NCBI GenBank assembly: GCA_964463375.1
Contig: CAYXBQ010000002.1
Coordinates: forward strand, 1-64,000
Length of the DNA: 64,000 nt
Reading direction: 5' to 3'
DNA from: UMGS1696 sp964463375
GTDB lineage: Bacteria; Bacillota; Clostridia; Oscillospirales; CAG-272
Under the pieces are notes generated by a model, which saw nothing but the letters and a program-made list of their open reading frames with translations, was not told the origin of the DNA and made no database searches. This document shows positions 18,907-27,721 of this stretch, piece by piece; position 1 is the stretch's first letter, and each line of letters starts with the position of its first letter. Both the position numbers and the translations under genes were made by a program.

Positions 18907-20463
18907 TTATTCCATATACATCTCGCGATATAAATTTTGCAACTTGCGATAAGAACGCTCACAAATCATGCCCTGCCGAATACACTTTTGTATCCATTGG
19001 CATAGCTTAGGATATTGCTGCATATTTACCATGATGTTCCGTAAAGTATGGGGAATCGGGATCATCCCACCGGATACGGATGTGATCTGTCGCAATATAG
19101 TTGTTTCATCTTGCACAGCTATGGGCTGCTTTTTTACAAAACTGACCTGCCATACGATATCCAGACCGATCATGACCTGTACACAGCAGCCATATACCAA
19201 AGCATCCAATTCCATTGGCGTATCCGCATATAGTTTTCGTCGTTCGATAATGTGACCATCACAAGAGATAATGATCTCACCATCGTACTCCGAACGAAAA
19301 CAAAGCGTTCTTTGGTGGGGCAGTGTATGGGTTTCGCCACCAGCTACAACAGTTCCGGTCAGATCTGTTATAGAAACTTGTGGCGTCGCACCAACCTGTT
19401 CCAGCGGTTCGTGCCAGAGATATGTATATTGGAGTACGTTGGTGCGACCTACGGAGATCAATTGTTGCCTGTCTGGAGCAGATATGGCATATACTTTGTA
19501 TAACTCTTGGTCGTTGGCATACAGTTTTCGCATTATTGCATCTGGAAAAGCTTTTATATCGGATGAATACCCGTTGACAAGCATGTATATACTGCTTTGG
19601 CTGTGTTTTAAGACATAATCGCCTTCCACAAACAATGGCCATACCATTTGCATAGATACTGGATGTTCTGTGAGACGACAGCGGAAATCCAAAAAGAACC
19701 GAGCAGCTTCTTCACAAAATGCGTATGCTTTGACCATATAGAGGAACCAAGTATCACCACGGATACGCTTTTTGGTGATCTCTTGAAGTTGTATGTTTCT
19801 ATGGGATCCTACCCCTATGGGATGGTCTATAAGTAAATAATACTCTTTTCGGATCTCTACATCAGCATCCTTTGGTAACATACGTCCAGTAGTTTTTTCA
19901 AATACTGTGCCCTGGGGATCGATGCCTGTAACAATTTTTGGCCAAAAACGATATAGGGTATCGCTTCCATTTTGTATGGATAGCGAATAAAAGGAAAAAG
20001 GCTGGTCCCCGATAGAGAGATATGTGATCGTATCATAATGCAGACGTTCCTTTTTGAATACATAGCATATGTCTGTCCCAGTTGGTTGGATCACGACACA
20101 AAAGTCACTGCTGAAAGAACGGATGGGAGCACGGATCAAACCGATTTCAAATCGAAAAGAAGTGGGAGAAACACCTGTGATACGAATGGGGAGATCGTGC
20201 TCCTGTGCGTTGTATGAAATGGAATAAACGGTTTTACCCGTTCGTTCAGGACAATCCTTGCTTTTTTCATAAGAGCTGTGATGAAAATGGCGTGTTAACT
20301 CTCCTTCTTTTGTAAGTCCAACATACTGTCCACAGAGTTCGCACATGAAAAGACCACTATGTGCCGATACAGTTGTTAACGGAAACAATTTAGCAGCTTG
20401 TTCTGCTGTGATTTGTTTCCAGCCGTTCTCTGACCACATACAGACATGTGTTAGGGATGCCAT
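18907..20463 (-). CDS. Zinc-finger protein, first gene of the helicase operon
   Basis: Predicted 518-residue cytoplasmic protein. Near the N-terminus C41-x2-C44, H59, H61-H62 and C71 form a likely zinc site. The FMCELCG...RHFHH arrangement resembles the zinc knuckle at the start of CoiA-like competence proteins. The remainder is beta-rich (many short hydrophobic strands) and ends in a basic, helical tail (IQKCIRQGMICERSYRKLQN). No nuclease or methylase motif is visible. It heads the four-gene operon and has its own promoter at 20511-20539. It could be the sensor or DNA-contacting component, which is conjecture. Confidence 0.75.
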   Translation of the reverse strand: MASLTHVCMWSENGWKQITAEQAAKLFPLTTVSAHSGLFMCELCGQYVGLTKEGELTRHFHHSSYEKSKDCPERTGKTVYSISYNAQEHDLPIRITGVSPTSFRFEIGLIRAPIRSFSSDFCVVIQPTGTDICYVFKKERLHYDTITYLSIGDQPFSFYSLSIQNGSDTLYRFWPKIVTGIDPQGTVFEKTTGRMLPKDADVEIRKEYYLLIDHPIGVGSHRNIQLQEITKKRIRGDTWFLYMVKAYAFCEEAARFFLDFRCRLTEHPVSMQMVWPLFVEGDYVLKHSQSSIYMLVNGYSSDIKAFPDAIMRKLYANDQELYKVYAISAPDRQQLISVGRTNVLQYTYLWHEPLEQVGATPQVSITDLTGTVVAGGETHTLPHQRTLCFRSEYDGEIIISCDGHIIERRKLYADTPMELDALVYGCCVQVMIGLDIVWQVSFVKKQPIAVQDETTILRQITSVSGGMIPIPHTLRNIMVNMQQYPKLCQWIQKCIRQGMICERSYRKLQNLYREMYME

Positions 20464-20510
20464 AGGTGTTTCTCCTTTTCTTTAGAGAGGAATATCCATT
20501 ATCAACGCCT

Positions 20511-20539
20511 ATTATAGCACAAAAGCTGCTATTATGCAA
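20511..20539 (-). promoter_or_regulatory. Promoter of the helicase operon
   Basis: On the minus strand TTGCAT (20539-20534), a 17-base spacer and TATAAT (20516-20511) with a TG just before the -10 (extended -10). The start codon of the first gene is about 48 bases downstream, with AAGGAG before it. Confidence 0.7.
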
Positions 20540-20664
20540 CAAAAAATGCAAAATCCGTCAAAAAAAGCACCTTATTGTGTCAAATACAACAAAATAAGGT
20601 TTATCATATGTTTAATGTTGTTCATCTGCCGTCTACGAAAGTTGTAGGAGATACCGATTGGCAG

Positions 20665-20729
20665 CAAAAAAACAGGCTGGACATTCCTACGTAACATGGG
20701 CAAACGTGGGAACGACCAGCCTATTTTGT
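20665..20729 (-). terminator. Terminator of the sugar-uptake operon
   Basis: On the minus strand GGCTGG (20721-20716 region) pairs with CCAGCC (20679-20674 region), extended by A-T pairs, and ends in TGTTTTTTT. It lies between the solute-binding protein gene and the helicase operon. A further inverted repeat CCTTATT/AATAAGG is at 20572-20599. Confidence 0.7.
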
Positions 20730-20736
20730 TTATGGT

Positions 20737-22188
20737 TTACGACAAGGCCGTGTGGAAGCTATCGATCAGCTTCTGGAACACAGGTGTTGCACTTGTTAAA
20801 TATGATACAATGGCATCATTTTTTGCCATAAATATATTTTTGCAGATCTCATCCGAAAGATTGCTACACCACAACACCACGCCGGGATCGAAGGTGATCG
20901 AGGAGAATATGATGTCCAACATGTCGGACGATTCTACGTCACGGGCTAACTTGTCCTTCATGAGTACTTCCTTGTATTGCGGCACGACCAATTCCTGTGA
21001 CCGCCGTGTCATTGCTTCCATGAGCAAGCCCAAATGCGCATACCGATCGGATGCCACCGTCTGCGGAATGCCGGTCAGCACAGCTCCATAAGAGGGTGCA
21101 TAATATTTCAGCTGCTCCTCATTCAGCTTGGGCAAAGGCAGGATCCCAAAGTTGTCTTCCATCTCCCGAAGCTGCGCAATGGTATGCGGCAAACCTTGTA
21201 CGTGGAAAAGTGCCTGCCCGGTCGCAAACAGCGTATCCGGCTTGAGTTCACTTGGCGCCTTACCTTCATTGTAATAAAGATTCGGATTGGTATTGATAAA
21301 CTGCACGATCTTACTCAACTGATTGACAGCAGCTTCGTTTTCTGCCATGCGGAATACATAATTCCCATCCTCGTCCGTTTCCACAAATCGAATGTTCGCA
21401 CCACCCATCAGTGTGTTCAGAAACGCTCTTGGATTGCCAAACACGCCATAGGTGTCTTCCGCTGTGTAATTGCCATCTCCATTCGTGTCGAGTACGGCCT
21501 GCGCCGCCATGGAATAAAACACATCCTGCGTCCATGCACCATCCTGGACCAATAGATACAGATCTTCTTCATACCCGATCTTGTCGTAGAGCGTCCAGTT
21601 CACAAGATAACACATAGCACGGGACAAATATCCCATCGAAGCATTTCCGGCGGTGTAATACTGCTTGCCTTGGATCGCAAACATACCAGTCGCATCTGGA
21701 TTCCACCATGACTGTGTGAGATCGATGTACGGCAGCAGATTCCAGTCCAACATAGAGCCGACCACTTCGGTTGCGCGAATGTCGTACACCATGCACAGAT
21801 CAAATTCATCGCTGCCGGAGAGAACCATCTCTTGAATGTAGCTCACATTGTGGAAATCCGTTTGCAACGTTTGTGTAAAGCTGCAATTGTACTTCTCCTC
21901 CAATTCCACATTTCGTTGGAAAATGGCATCGTTCACGGGTGTACCATCTTGTTCTTCTGCTACGACCATAATGTTCGCCCATGTCAGCGCATTGGGATCG
22001 ACATTGGATATACGCAGGGTAAAGCCATCCATATCTACAGTCGGGAGTGTATCCGCAGCCGTTTCCGTTACGCTTTCGGTAGATGTCATTGGCGTACTTT
22101 CCACATTCCCGTCGGATACGTCTCCAGAGCAGGAGATGAGGGGAAGTGTTGTGAGCAGTGCTATCCATATACAGAGTATTTTTTTCAT
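20737..22188 (-). CDS. Extracellular solute-binding lipoprotein, sugar ABC type
   Basis: Lipoprotein of 483 residues. The signal peptide ends in the lipobox LISC with the cysteine at about residue 20. A linker of Ser/Thr/Glu leads into a family-1-like binding fold. Features include NDAIFQRNVELEEKYN near 85-100 and DTNGDGNYTAEDTYG near 235, a Ca-loop-like stretch also seen in sugar binders. It is clearly related to the protein at 26225 (shared NDAI, DxNGxGxxxxxD, GILPLPK blocks). It is the last gene of a minus-strand operon after a Gfo/Idh/MocA oxidoreductase, 22 bases away. No permease gene is near, so it must share permeases encoded elsewhere. Confidence 0.85.
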   Translation of the reverse strand: MKKILCIWIALLTTLPLISCSGDVSDGNVESTPMTSTESVTETAADTLPTVDMDGFTLRISNVDPNALTWANIMVVAEEQDGTPVNDAIFQRNVELEEKYNCSFTQTLQTDFHNVSYIQEMVLSGSDEFDLCMVYDIRATEVVGSMLDWNLLPYIDLTQSWWNPDATGMFAIQGKQYYTAGNASMGYLSRAMCYLVNWTLYDKIGYEEDLYLLVQDGAWTQDVFYSMAAQAVLDTNGDGNYTAEDTYGVFGNPRAFLNTLMGGANIRFVETDEDGNYVFRMAENEAAVNQLSKIVQFINTNPNLYYNEGKAPSELKPDTLFATGQALFHVQGLPHTIAQLREMEDNFGILPLPKLNEEQLKYYAPSYGAVLTGIPQTVASDRYAHLGLLMEAMTRRSQELVVPQYKEVLMKDKLARDVESSDMLDIIFSSITFDPGVVLWCSNLSDEICKNIFMAKNDAIVSYLTSATPVFQKLIDSFHTALS

Positions 22189-22209
22189 GTGATCTCCTTT
22201 CGTAAGAGC

Positions 22210-23463
22210 TTATTTCATGCCGGGTGTCAGATCGATCTGTTCCAATTTGGCACGTACATTGGCGTATACGCTTTCCGCCACATCCGGCGTTCCATTCTTA
22301 TTCGTAGGCAGACGATATGCTTCCGGCGTTCTGGGATCGGTACAGTATTGATCGTCCCGGTAGGCATTCCGAACCACAGGATCCCGTAGATCCGGTACCG
22401 CATAGGGCATTCCTTTGTCCACGATGGAACGATATGCCAACAGTCCGGGCAGTGCCATATCCAACGCCTGATATACATCGATGGAATATTTTTCACCGAT
22501 CGGGTCACCCATGATCTTGGCAATGAAATACCCAAAGCCTGTCAAGTCACCATTGCTCAGGCTGCCGTGATCCTTGTTTGGACGATAGAGGAACGGCGAA
22601 TACGGCGCACATTCCTTCTGCGTATCGTATTGAAATTCCTTCGTATAACGATGGATGGTGATGCTTGTGGGATCTGCTTCGATCGAACCATATTCCCCAA
22701 TGATCCGGTACGTGGCAAGATACGGATGTCGCAGATTCCCATTGAGACTCCGTGCGATCCCGCCATTGTCCAATTCCATGACCTCCATGGCAGCACTACC
22801 GGAGCGAGCGCCACTTTCCGCCATATAGTCCATCCGTGGTATTTCCAGCCCATTCACACGGATCGAGCGGCGACCGGTGGAAAAGAGCATAGGACCGATA
22901 CTGTGCGTGCAGTAGAAAGTGGATGGCACATAGTTTCGCCAGTGGTCACGGATGCCACGGGTCAAAAGATGCCATTTGGGAGAACAGTCATTGCAGAACG
23001 TACCCTCTAGGCATACGCCTTCCCCAATGTCACCAGCTTCGTAGTGCTGTCGCATAGCAAAGGTGTTGTCAAAATAACAATAGTTTTCTCCATAGGCATA
23101 AATTTTTCCACTTTTCTCTACAGCATCGCACAATTGACAAGCCTCTGCCAACGTCTGCACCGGCTGTACCTCACTATAGACATGCACACCACGTTCCAGC
23201 GCACGGATCGCATAAGGCGCATGTTCGTTGGCATAGTTGGCAATGATCACAATATCGATGCCATAATCGAGCATAGCATCAAAATCACTACAGCAGAAGA
23301 CTTTCTTTCCCTTTTCCCGGAAGAAATCCGCACATTTTTCACGCAGAACCGGATACGTTTCACATACAGCGACGATTTCTGCGTATTCATAATCTAGTAA
23401 CATGCGCATGGCAAAATCCATACCACGGCTGGCGCCTAAAATACCGACACGTAATTTGTTCAT
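22210..23463 (-). CDS. Gfo/Idh/MocA-family oxidoreductase
   Basis: Predicted NAD(P)-dependent sugar or sugar-acid dehydrogenase of 417 residues, cytoplasmic. The Rossmann start VGILGASRGMDFA has the G-x-G-x-x-G-like turn. The EVQPVQTL segment near 95-102 corresponds to the usual EKP cofactor motif with Gln replacing Lys, and the C-terminal domain is the usual beta sheet. The altered EKP motif may change catalysis. ATG at 23463 (MNKLRVGIL) was chosen over longer in-frame starts because GAGG lies 9 bases upstream and the Rossmann strand starts at once. It sits between an AraC regulator and a solute-binding protein, pointing to sugar-derivative metabolism. Confidence 0.85.
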   Translation of the reverse strand: MNKLRVGILGASRGMDFAMRMLLDYEYAEIVAVCETYPVLREKCADFFREKGKKVFCCSDFDAMLDYGIDIVIIANYANEHAPYAIRALERGVHVYSEVQPVQTLAEACQLCDAVEKSGKIYAYGENYCYFDNTFAMRQHYEAGDIGEGVCLEGTFCNDCSPKWHLLTRGIRDHWRNYVPSTFYCTHSIGPMLFSTGRRSIRVNGLEIPRMDYMAESGARSGSAAMEVMELDNGGIARSLNGNLRHPYLATYRIIGEYGSIEADPTSITIHRYTKEFQYDTQKECAPYSPFLYRPNKDHGSLSNGDLTGFGYFIAKIMGDPIGEKYSIDVYQALDMALPGLLAYRSIVDKGMPYAVPDLRDPVVRNAYRDDQYCTDPRTPEAYRLPTNKNGTPDVAESVYANVRAKLEQIDLTPGMK

Positions 23464-23474
23464 AGAAATATACC

Positions 23475-24263
23475 TCATTTCTGTTCGTTGTACGTTTCCC
23501 GGTACGCCTGTGGGGAAACATGATAGAATTGACGAAAGCATTTGGAAAAATACAGAGGGTCCGTAAATCCCGAATTGTATGCGATCTCAGCGATCGACAG
23601 GTCTTGTCTGGCGCTTTGCAGAAGCGAAGCCGCATTTTTTAGACGCAGCATACGAAGATACTGTACCGGTGTCATTTGATATTGAGTACGAAAGGCACTG
23701 CGCATATAGCATTCGGAAAATGTACACTTCTTTAGTACGTCTGCGATCCGATATTGTGGGTCGGTGAAATGCTCTAAAATTTCGTTTCTTAGCTTTTCTA
23801 CCTGCAGATCGATAAAGCAAGTACTTTGGCACTGCTCCAAAAGGATGTCATAAATGCACGTCATCAGATGCTGGATGCGTAGTGTGGGATCGGACGTACT
23901 CTCCAAAAAAGTACGGAATACCAACCGGAACAGATTCAAAAGATCGATCCCGGTATTCTGAAAAACGATGCAGCCACCACTGCTGAGCTTGGCTGCACTG
24001 GCATGGTATAGCGCACTTGGGAAATTTCGTTCCCCAACACAGATATTTTCAAAAACAGTATCGCTGATCGAGCCATGTGCGACATGGGGTGGAACGCAGA
24101 TCACCGTGCCTTCTTGAAAGGGAATGGGGTCTTCGTTTTCAATACGCAGAAATCCGGTGTTTTTTGTATAGTATAAGACTTCCCAATAGGCATGTACATG
24201 GAGCGGGTATTGCGAGAGATTCGCCCCGGTTCGGGAGACGTGGATAAAGGCATCCTTCTCCAT
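23475..24263 (-). CDS. AraC-family regulator with cupin domain
   Basis: Transcription factor of 262 residues. An N-terminal cupin-like sugar-sensing domain (LHVHAYWEVLYYTKNTG at about 20-36, VPPHVAHGS near 60) is followed by two AraC helix-turn-helix units in the last 100 residues. The second unit reads LSIAEIAYNSGFTDPLYFSK. ATG at 24263 is favoured by a GAGG 9 bases upstream, although a GTG at 24269 overlaps the previous stop as GTGA. It is cotranscribed with the isomerase before it and the oxidoreductase after it, and probably activates its own operon in response to a sugar. Confidence 0.87.
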   Translation of the reverse strand: MEKDAFIHVSRTGANLSQYPLHVHAYWEVLYYTKNTGFLRIENEDPIPFQEGTVICVPPHVAHGSISDTVFENICVGERNFPSALYHASAAKLSSGGCIVFQNTGIDLLNLFRLVFRTFLESTSDPTLRIQHLMTCIYDILLEQCQSTCFIDLQVEKLRNEILEHFTDPQYRIADVLKKCTFSECYMRSAFRTQYQMTPVQYLRMLRLKNAASLLQSARQDLSIAEIAYNSGFTDPLYFSKCFRQFYHVSPQAYRETYNEQK

Positions 24264-24265
24264 GC

Positions 24266-25075
24266 TCACAGACCTCGTATATACGTGATCGCCTGCCTGT
24301 ATTTTTCCACATCGGGAAGATGCTCAATGATCATGGGCATGTCCGGGTTGAGCCGATCCGCTTCTTTTATATAGTAGGCAAGATCCAAACCACCCAAACC
24401 GCATTCCGTTTCCGTGATCGATACCGTAAGCCCATGGGACAGGATCGCATCCTTGATATGACAGCTTGCAATATGGGGACCGAGCATTTGGAACATCTCT
24501 GTGATCAGGCGACGATGCGCAAAATAGGTACGCGGAGAGACCAACATATTGACGATATCCACGTGTACCCCAAAGCCAGGTCTGTCGATATCTCGCAGCA
24601 GCTCCGCATAGCTAACAGGTGAATCGGGCAGCATGTGTGGCATGGGTTCTAACGTATATCGGGTACGTACGGGTTTGACCTGGTCGAGCATGGCCTGTAC
24701 ATACGTGACGATCTCGTGATAGGTCTCCGGCGCATAGTTTTCCGCATAACTGCCATCCCAAACTTCGCCGACTGCACCACTGATATTGACACAACAGCAA
24801 GCACCCACGTATTCTGCTAATTCGAGCTGATGAATACAATGTAGTCGGTTTTCACGTCGCTTGATAGGAGACGGATCCATGGGATTGCACCATGCACCGA
24901 CTTCTGCAATGGTCAGATCATAGTCGTGTGCAGCGAGTGCATAGCGATCGATCAAAGGTAGCGGTGCATCATAGGAAAGCGGAAAAACAACGGCATTAAG
25001 CCCAGCTTCTTTATGGAGCATTGCCCACTCTTCCGGTGAAGCATGGGGGAGTGTGGCAGCAATACCAAGACGCAT
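24266..25075 (-). CDS. Sugar phosphate isomerase/epimerase-like TIM-barrel protein
   Basis: Cytoplasmic protein of 269 residues in the xylose isomerase-like TIM-barrel superfamily (AP endonuclease 2 fold). Probable metal ligands include the Glu in YTLEPMPH (about 145), His and Asp in GVHVDIVN (about 175), SCHIKDA (about 215) and IIEHLPD near the C-terminus. These proteins interconvert ketoses or act on inositol-type substrates; the substrate is not evident. It is the first gene of the operon, has GGAGGTG before its ATG, and its product would feed the Gfo/Idh/MocA enzyme encoded two genes later. Confidence 0.8.
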   Translation of the reverse strand: MRLGIAATLPHASPEEWAMLHKEAGLNAVVFPLSYDAPLPLIDRYALAAHDYDLTIAEVGAWCNPMDPSPIKRRENRLHCIHQLELAEYVGACCCVNISGAVGEVWDGSYAENYAPETYHEIVTYVQAMLDQVKPVRTRYTLEPMPHMLPDSPVSYAELLRDIDRPGFGVHVDIVNMLVSPRTYFAHRRLITEMFQMLGPHIASCHIKDAILSHGLTVSITETECGLGGLDLAYYIKEADRLNPDMPMIIEHLPDVEKYRQAITYIRGL

Positions 25076-25525
25076 GGAAGAAACACCTCCGATTTATACA
25101 ACATGTAATTTTTTTCGTAAAATGCGTATGCCGATGGACACAGCATTTGCCAAGATATTGTTGGTTTTATTGGACATTTCTGCTCATAATATGTCATTTT
25201 TGCCGATACCTATGGAGAAAATGCTGCACATCTTCTTATATAGGATAGCATAAAATGGGGGACAAGTAAATAGAAATTCCAAAAAAATATATGGAAAAAA
25301 TGATACTCGTTATGTGCGCAAAATGTATTTCCAGCTACTGTAATTCCATTTCAACATCCACCATCAGTCGTACAAAGCTATAGCTTTCTGCGTATCATCG
25401 CTACTGCTGTTTGCCAATGTTTTGTCCCGTTTTCCATTTGGCGAACTCCTTTTGTCCTGTATCATATGTAAATGAAGACCCCCAAAAAATCTACAAAGTG
25501 GGAATAATTTTCTCAAGCCATTCCC
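25076..25525. other. Divergent intergenic region
   Basis: AT-rich region between two divergent sugar-related units. Apart from the two promoters I see no gene, terminator or known riboswitch. It probably holds AraC and LacI-type operators that I could not define. Confidence 0.4.
25237..25265 (-). promoter_or_regulatory. Promoter of the isomerase-AraC-oxidoreductase-binding protein operon
   Basis: On the minus strand TTGTCC (25265-25260), a 17-base spacer and TATATA (25242-25237). The start codon is about 160 bases downstream, leaving room for regulator sites. The -35 box is weak, as expected for an AraC-activated promoter. Confidence 0.5.
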
Positions 25526-25554
25526 TTGACAAGGGTGGGACGATGTGGTACAAT
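25526..25554 (+). promoter_or_regulatory. Promoter of the decayed lacI-type gene
   Basis: TTGACA (25526-25531), a 17-base spacer and TACAAT (25549-25554). The -35 lies inside a CCCTTGACAAGGG palindrome (25524-25536), a possible operator. The promoter looks intact although its gene is broken. Confidence 0.75.
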
Positions 25555-25588
25555 GCAGTCATACAACGGACAACAGGGAGCGTGCGGT

Positions 25589-26196
25589 ATGCGGGTCACC
25601 CACAAAATGATAGCGGATGCCACCGGATTCACCCAATCTACGGTGTCCAAGGCGTTGGGGGGCGGATCAGCGGAGAGACTACGGCGATCATCCGGCGGGC
25701 TGCGAATGAAATGGGGTATTATTCCCAGAATCGGCAGAAGCTGTTCGACGGGATCATTGCACTGGAAGCTGTCCCAGAGAAGACGGTCGAGGACATTCCC
25801 GTTATGGCGATGTGCGGCAAATTCCCGGAAGGGGAGCATCCAAATCTGTATTCATTTTTGCTGGATGTCGATATAAGACAGGCAGTCGAGCATCTGGTGG
25901 CGCTGGGGCATCAGGAGATCGGTTTTATCGGCGAGAAAAACACCACCGCCAAGCTGGATGCATTTCGGGATACGATGTTGCAGCTGGATATCCCCCTGTC
26001 GGAGAGACACATATATACCAGCGCCTATCGCTTTGAACGGATCGGTCACGATTGACCACGATGCAAGGGAACATCGACACCATGGTGAAAAAATGCTGGA
26101 AGTGATCCAAGCGGTACTATTGGAGGAAAAGCCCTGTCCCCATCGACATACCATCACATCACGCTGGTCGTACGAAAAACACAGCGCCATGTGTAG
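25589..26196 (+). pseudogene. LacI-family regulator, frameshifted and internally deleted
   Basis: Remnant of a LacI/PurR-type repressor spread over alternating frames. Frame 2 gives the helix-turn-helix (MRVTHKMIADATGFTQSTVS, from ATG 25589). Frame 1 continues with the end of the DNA-binding domain (IIRRAANEMGYY) and then jumps to mid-protein blocks (HLVALGHQEIGFIGE, SAYRFERIG). Frame 2 resumes with VTIDHDA...MLEVIQ, and frame 1 gives the typical family ending VVRKTQRHV with TAG at 26194. Large parts of the ligand-binding core are missing, so a functional repressor is not expected. It precedes a binding protein and a GH28-like gene that it probably once controlled. Confidence 0.85.
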
Positions 26197-26224
26197 CTAT
26201 ACAAAACATTGGAGGAAAAACAAT

Positions 26225-27697
26225 ATGAAGAAGCGACTGATGGTCATCCTGTTGATAGCAGCCATGCTCACATCCTGCGGCGGTGGTACAACAACAGAGA
26301 CCACTACCACAACGGATACCACGGACACACAGCAGACAGAGACCGAGACCACCGATCCTCGCAACATCCCCGACGACGTGCCGGAGCTGGATTTCGGCGG
26401 CGCATCCTTTCGCTCCATTGTACAACCCAAAGTAGGGCAGGACATTTACGCCGTGGAAGAGACCGGTGACACGCTGAACGATGCCATTTATATTCGCACG
26501 CGTGGAGTGGAGGAACGTCTCAATGTAGTCATTGCGCCTGCAGACGAGGTACAATACGATATGATCCCCAATAGGATCAAGCAGTGCGTGACGGCTGGAG
26601 ACGATGCCTATGAGCTGGTGCTTGGACAGATGGAGCAAACAGGAAAGGATGCCCAGAGCGGTATTTTTCTGAACTGGTACGACATCCCCTATGTGGATTT
26701 TGAAAAGCCCTGGTACCCGAAGTCCGTCACCAACGGTACGTCCTCCATCAACGGACGCATGTACAACATCGTCAGCGACATGCTTTTGACATTTGCCAAA
26801 TGCGCATGGGTTGTGACCTTCGATAAGGTACAGGCACAGAACTATCAGTTGGGTAATCTGTACGAAAGAGTATATAACGGCGAATGGACGCTTGATTATA
26901 TTATCGAGATCGCAGACAGTGTGTATACCGATGTAAACGGAAATGGCAAAGCGGACGACAAGGATTTTTATGCATTTACAGCGAATACCAAGGATGGCTG
27001 TCTCATGTCTGCATTCCTGTATAGTGCAGGTGTTTCCTTTGCAGAGCTCCAAGGGGATTCTGTTGTGATGACGCTCAACAACGAAAGAGCGATTTCCGTA
27101 TTCGAAAAGCTGCACACGATGATCTATAATACCACCGGTGTGTATAATACCTTAGCAACATGGGGTGGTGAAAAGAGTGGCTCCGTCTTATGCGATAGGT
27201 TTACCGATGGCACCACATTGTTTGATACCATGCAGCTCGATTGGCTGGCTACCCACCTGCGGGAATACGAAAACGACTATGGTGTGCTGCCGATCCCGAA
27301 ATACGATGTGGAACAAAAGGATTACGCCACCGTCACCGATGCCGGCTGCAGCGTTATGTCCGTACTGACCACCGCTACCCAGCTGGATATGATCGGAGCT
27401 GTGACCGAATGCCTGTCTGCCGAAAGCTATCGCTCCGTGCTGCCTACCTATTATGACATCACCTTAGGTTCTAAGACAGCCAGAAGTCCCGAGGATGCCG
27501 AAATGATCGACTACGTTCTCCAAACCCGGCAGATCGACTTCGCTTATATGTACGACGGCTGGGGTGGCTGGGTCTTCAAGGCAGCGGAATTCATCCAGAA
27601 GGCAGACGAATTTGCCAGCATCTACGCCAAGCACGAAAAGAGCGTACAAAAATACTATGACGAAGTGATGGAATTCTTCCACGAGATCGAAGAATAA
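26225..27697 (+). CDS. Extracellular solute-binding lipoprotein, sugar ABC type
   Basis: Lipoprotein of 490 residues. The signal peptide ends in MLTSC, with the cysteine near residue 18, followed by a Thr/Glu-rich linker (about 20-45) and a sugar-binding-protein fold. It shares NDAI, DVNGNGKADDKDFYAF (a Ca-loop-like stretch near 240) and GVLPIPK blocks with the lipoprotein at 20737. ATG 26225 is preceded by GGAGG; the longer frame upstream belongs to the lacI remnant. It is followed after 24 bases by a GH28-like gene, suggesting uptake and cleavage of a pectin-like oligosaccharide. No permease gene is near. Confidence 0.85.
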   Translation: MKKRLMVILLIAAMLTSCGGGTTTETTTTTDTTDTQQTETETTDPRNIPDDVPELDFGGASFRSIVQPKVGQDIYAVEETGDTLNDAIYIRTRGVEERLNVVIAPADEVQYDMIPNRIKQCVTAGDDAYELVLGQMEQTGKDAQSGIFLNWYDIPYVDFEKPWYPKSVTNGTSSINGRMYNIVSDMLLTFAKCAWVVTFDKVQAQNYQLGNLYERVYNGEWTLDYIIEIADSVYTDVNGNGKADDKDFYAFTANTKDGCLMSAFLYSAGVSFAELQGDSVVMTLNNERAISVFEKLHTMIYNTTGVYNTLATWGGEKSGSVLCDRFTDGTTLFDTMQLDWLATHLREYENDYGVLPIPKYDVEQKDYATVTDAGCSVMSVLTTATQLDMIGAVTECLSAESYRSVLPTYYDITLGSKTARSPEDAEMIDYVLQTRQIDFAYMYDGWGGWVFKAAEFIQKADEFASIYAKHEKSVQKYYDEVMEFFHEIEE

Positions 27698-27721
27698 TTC
27701 TCGATAAGGAGCAAATGACCT

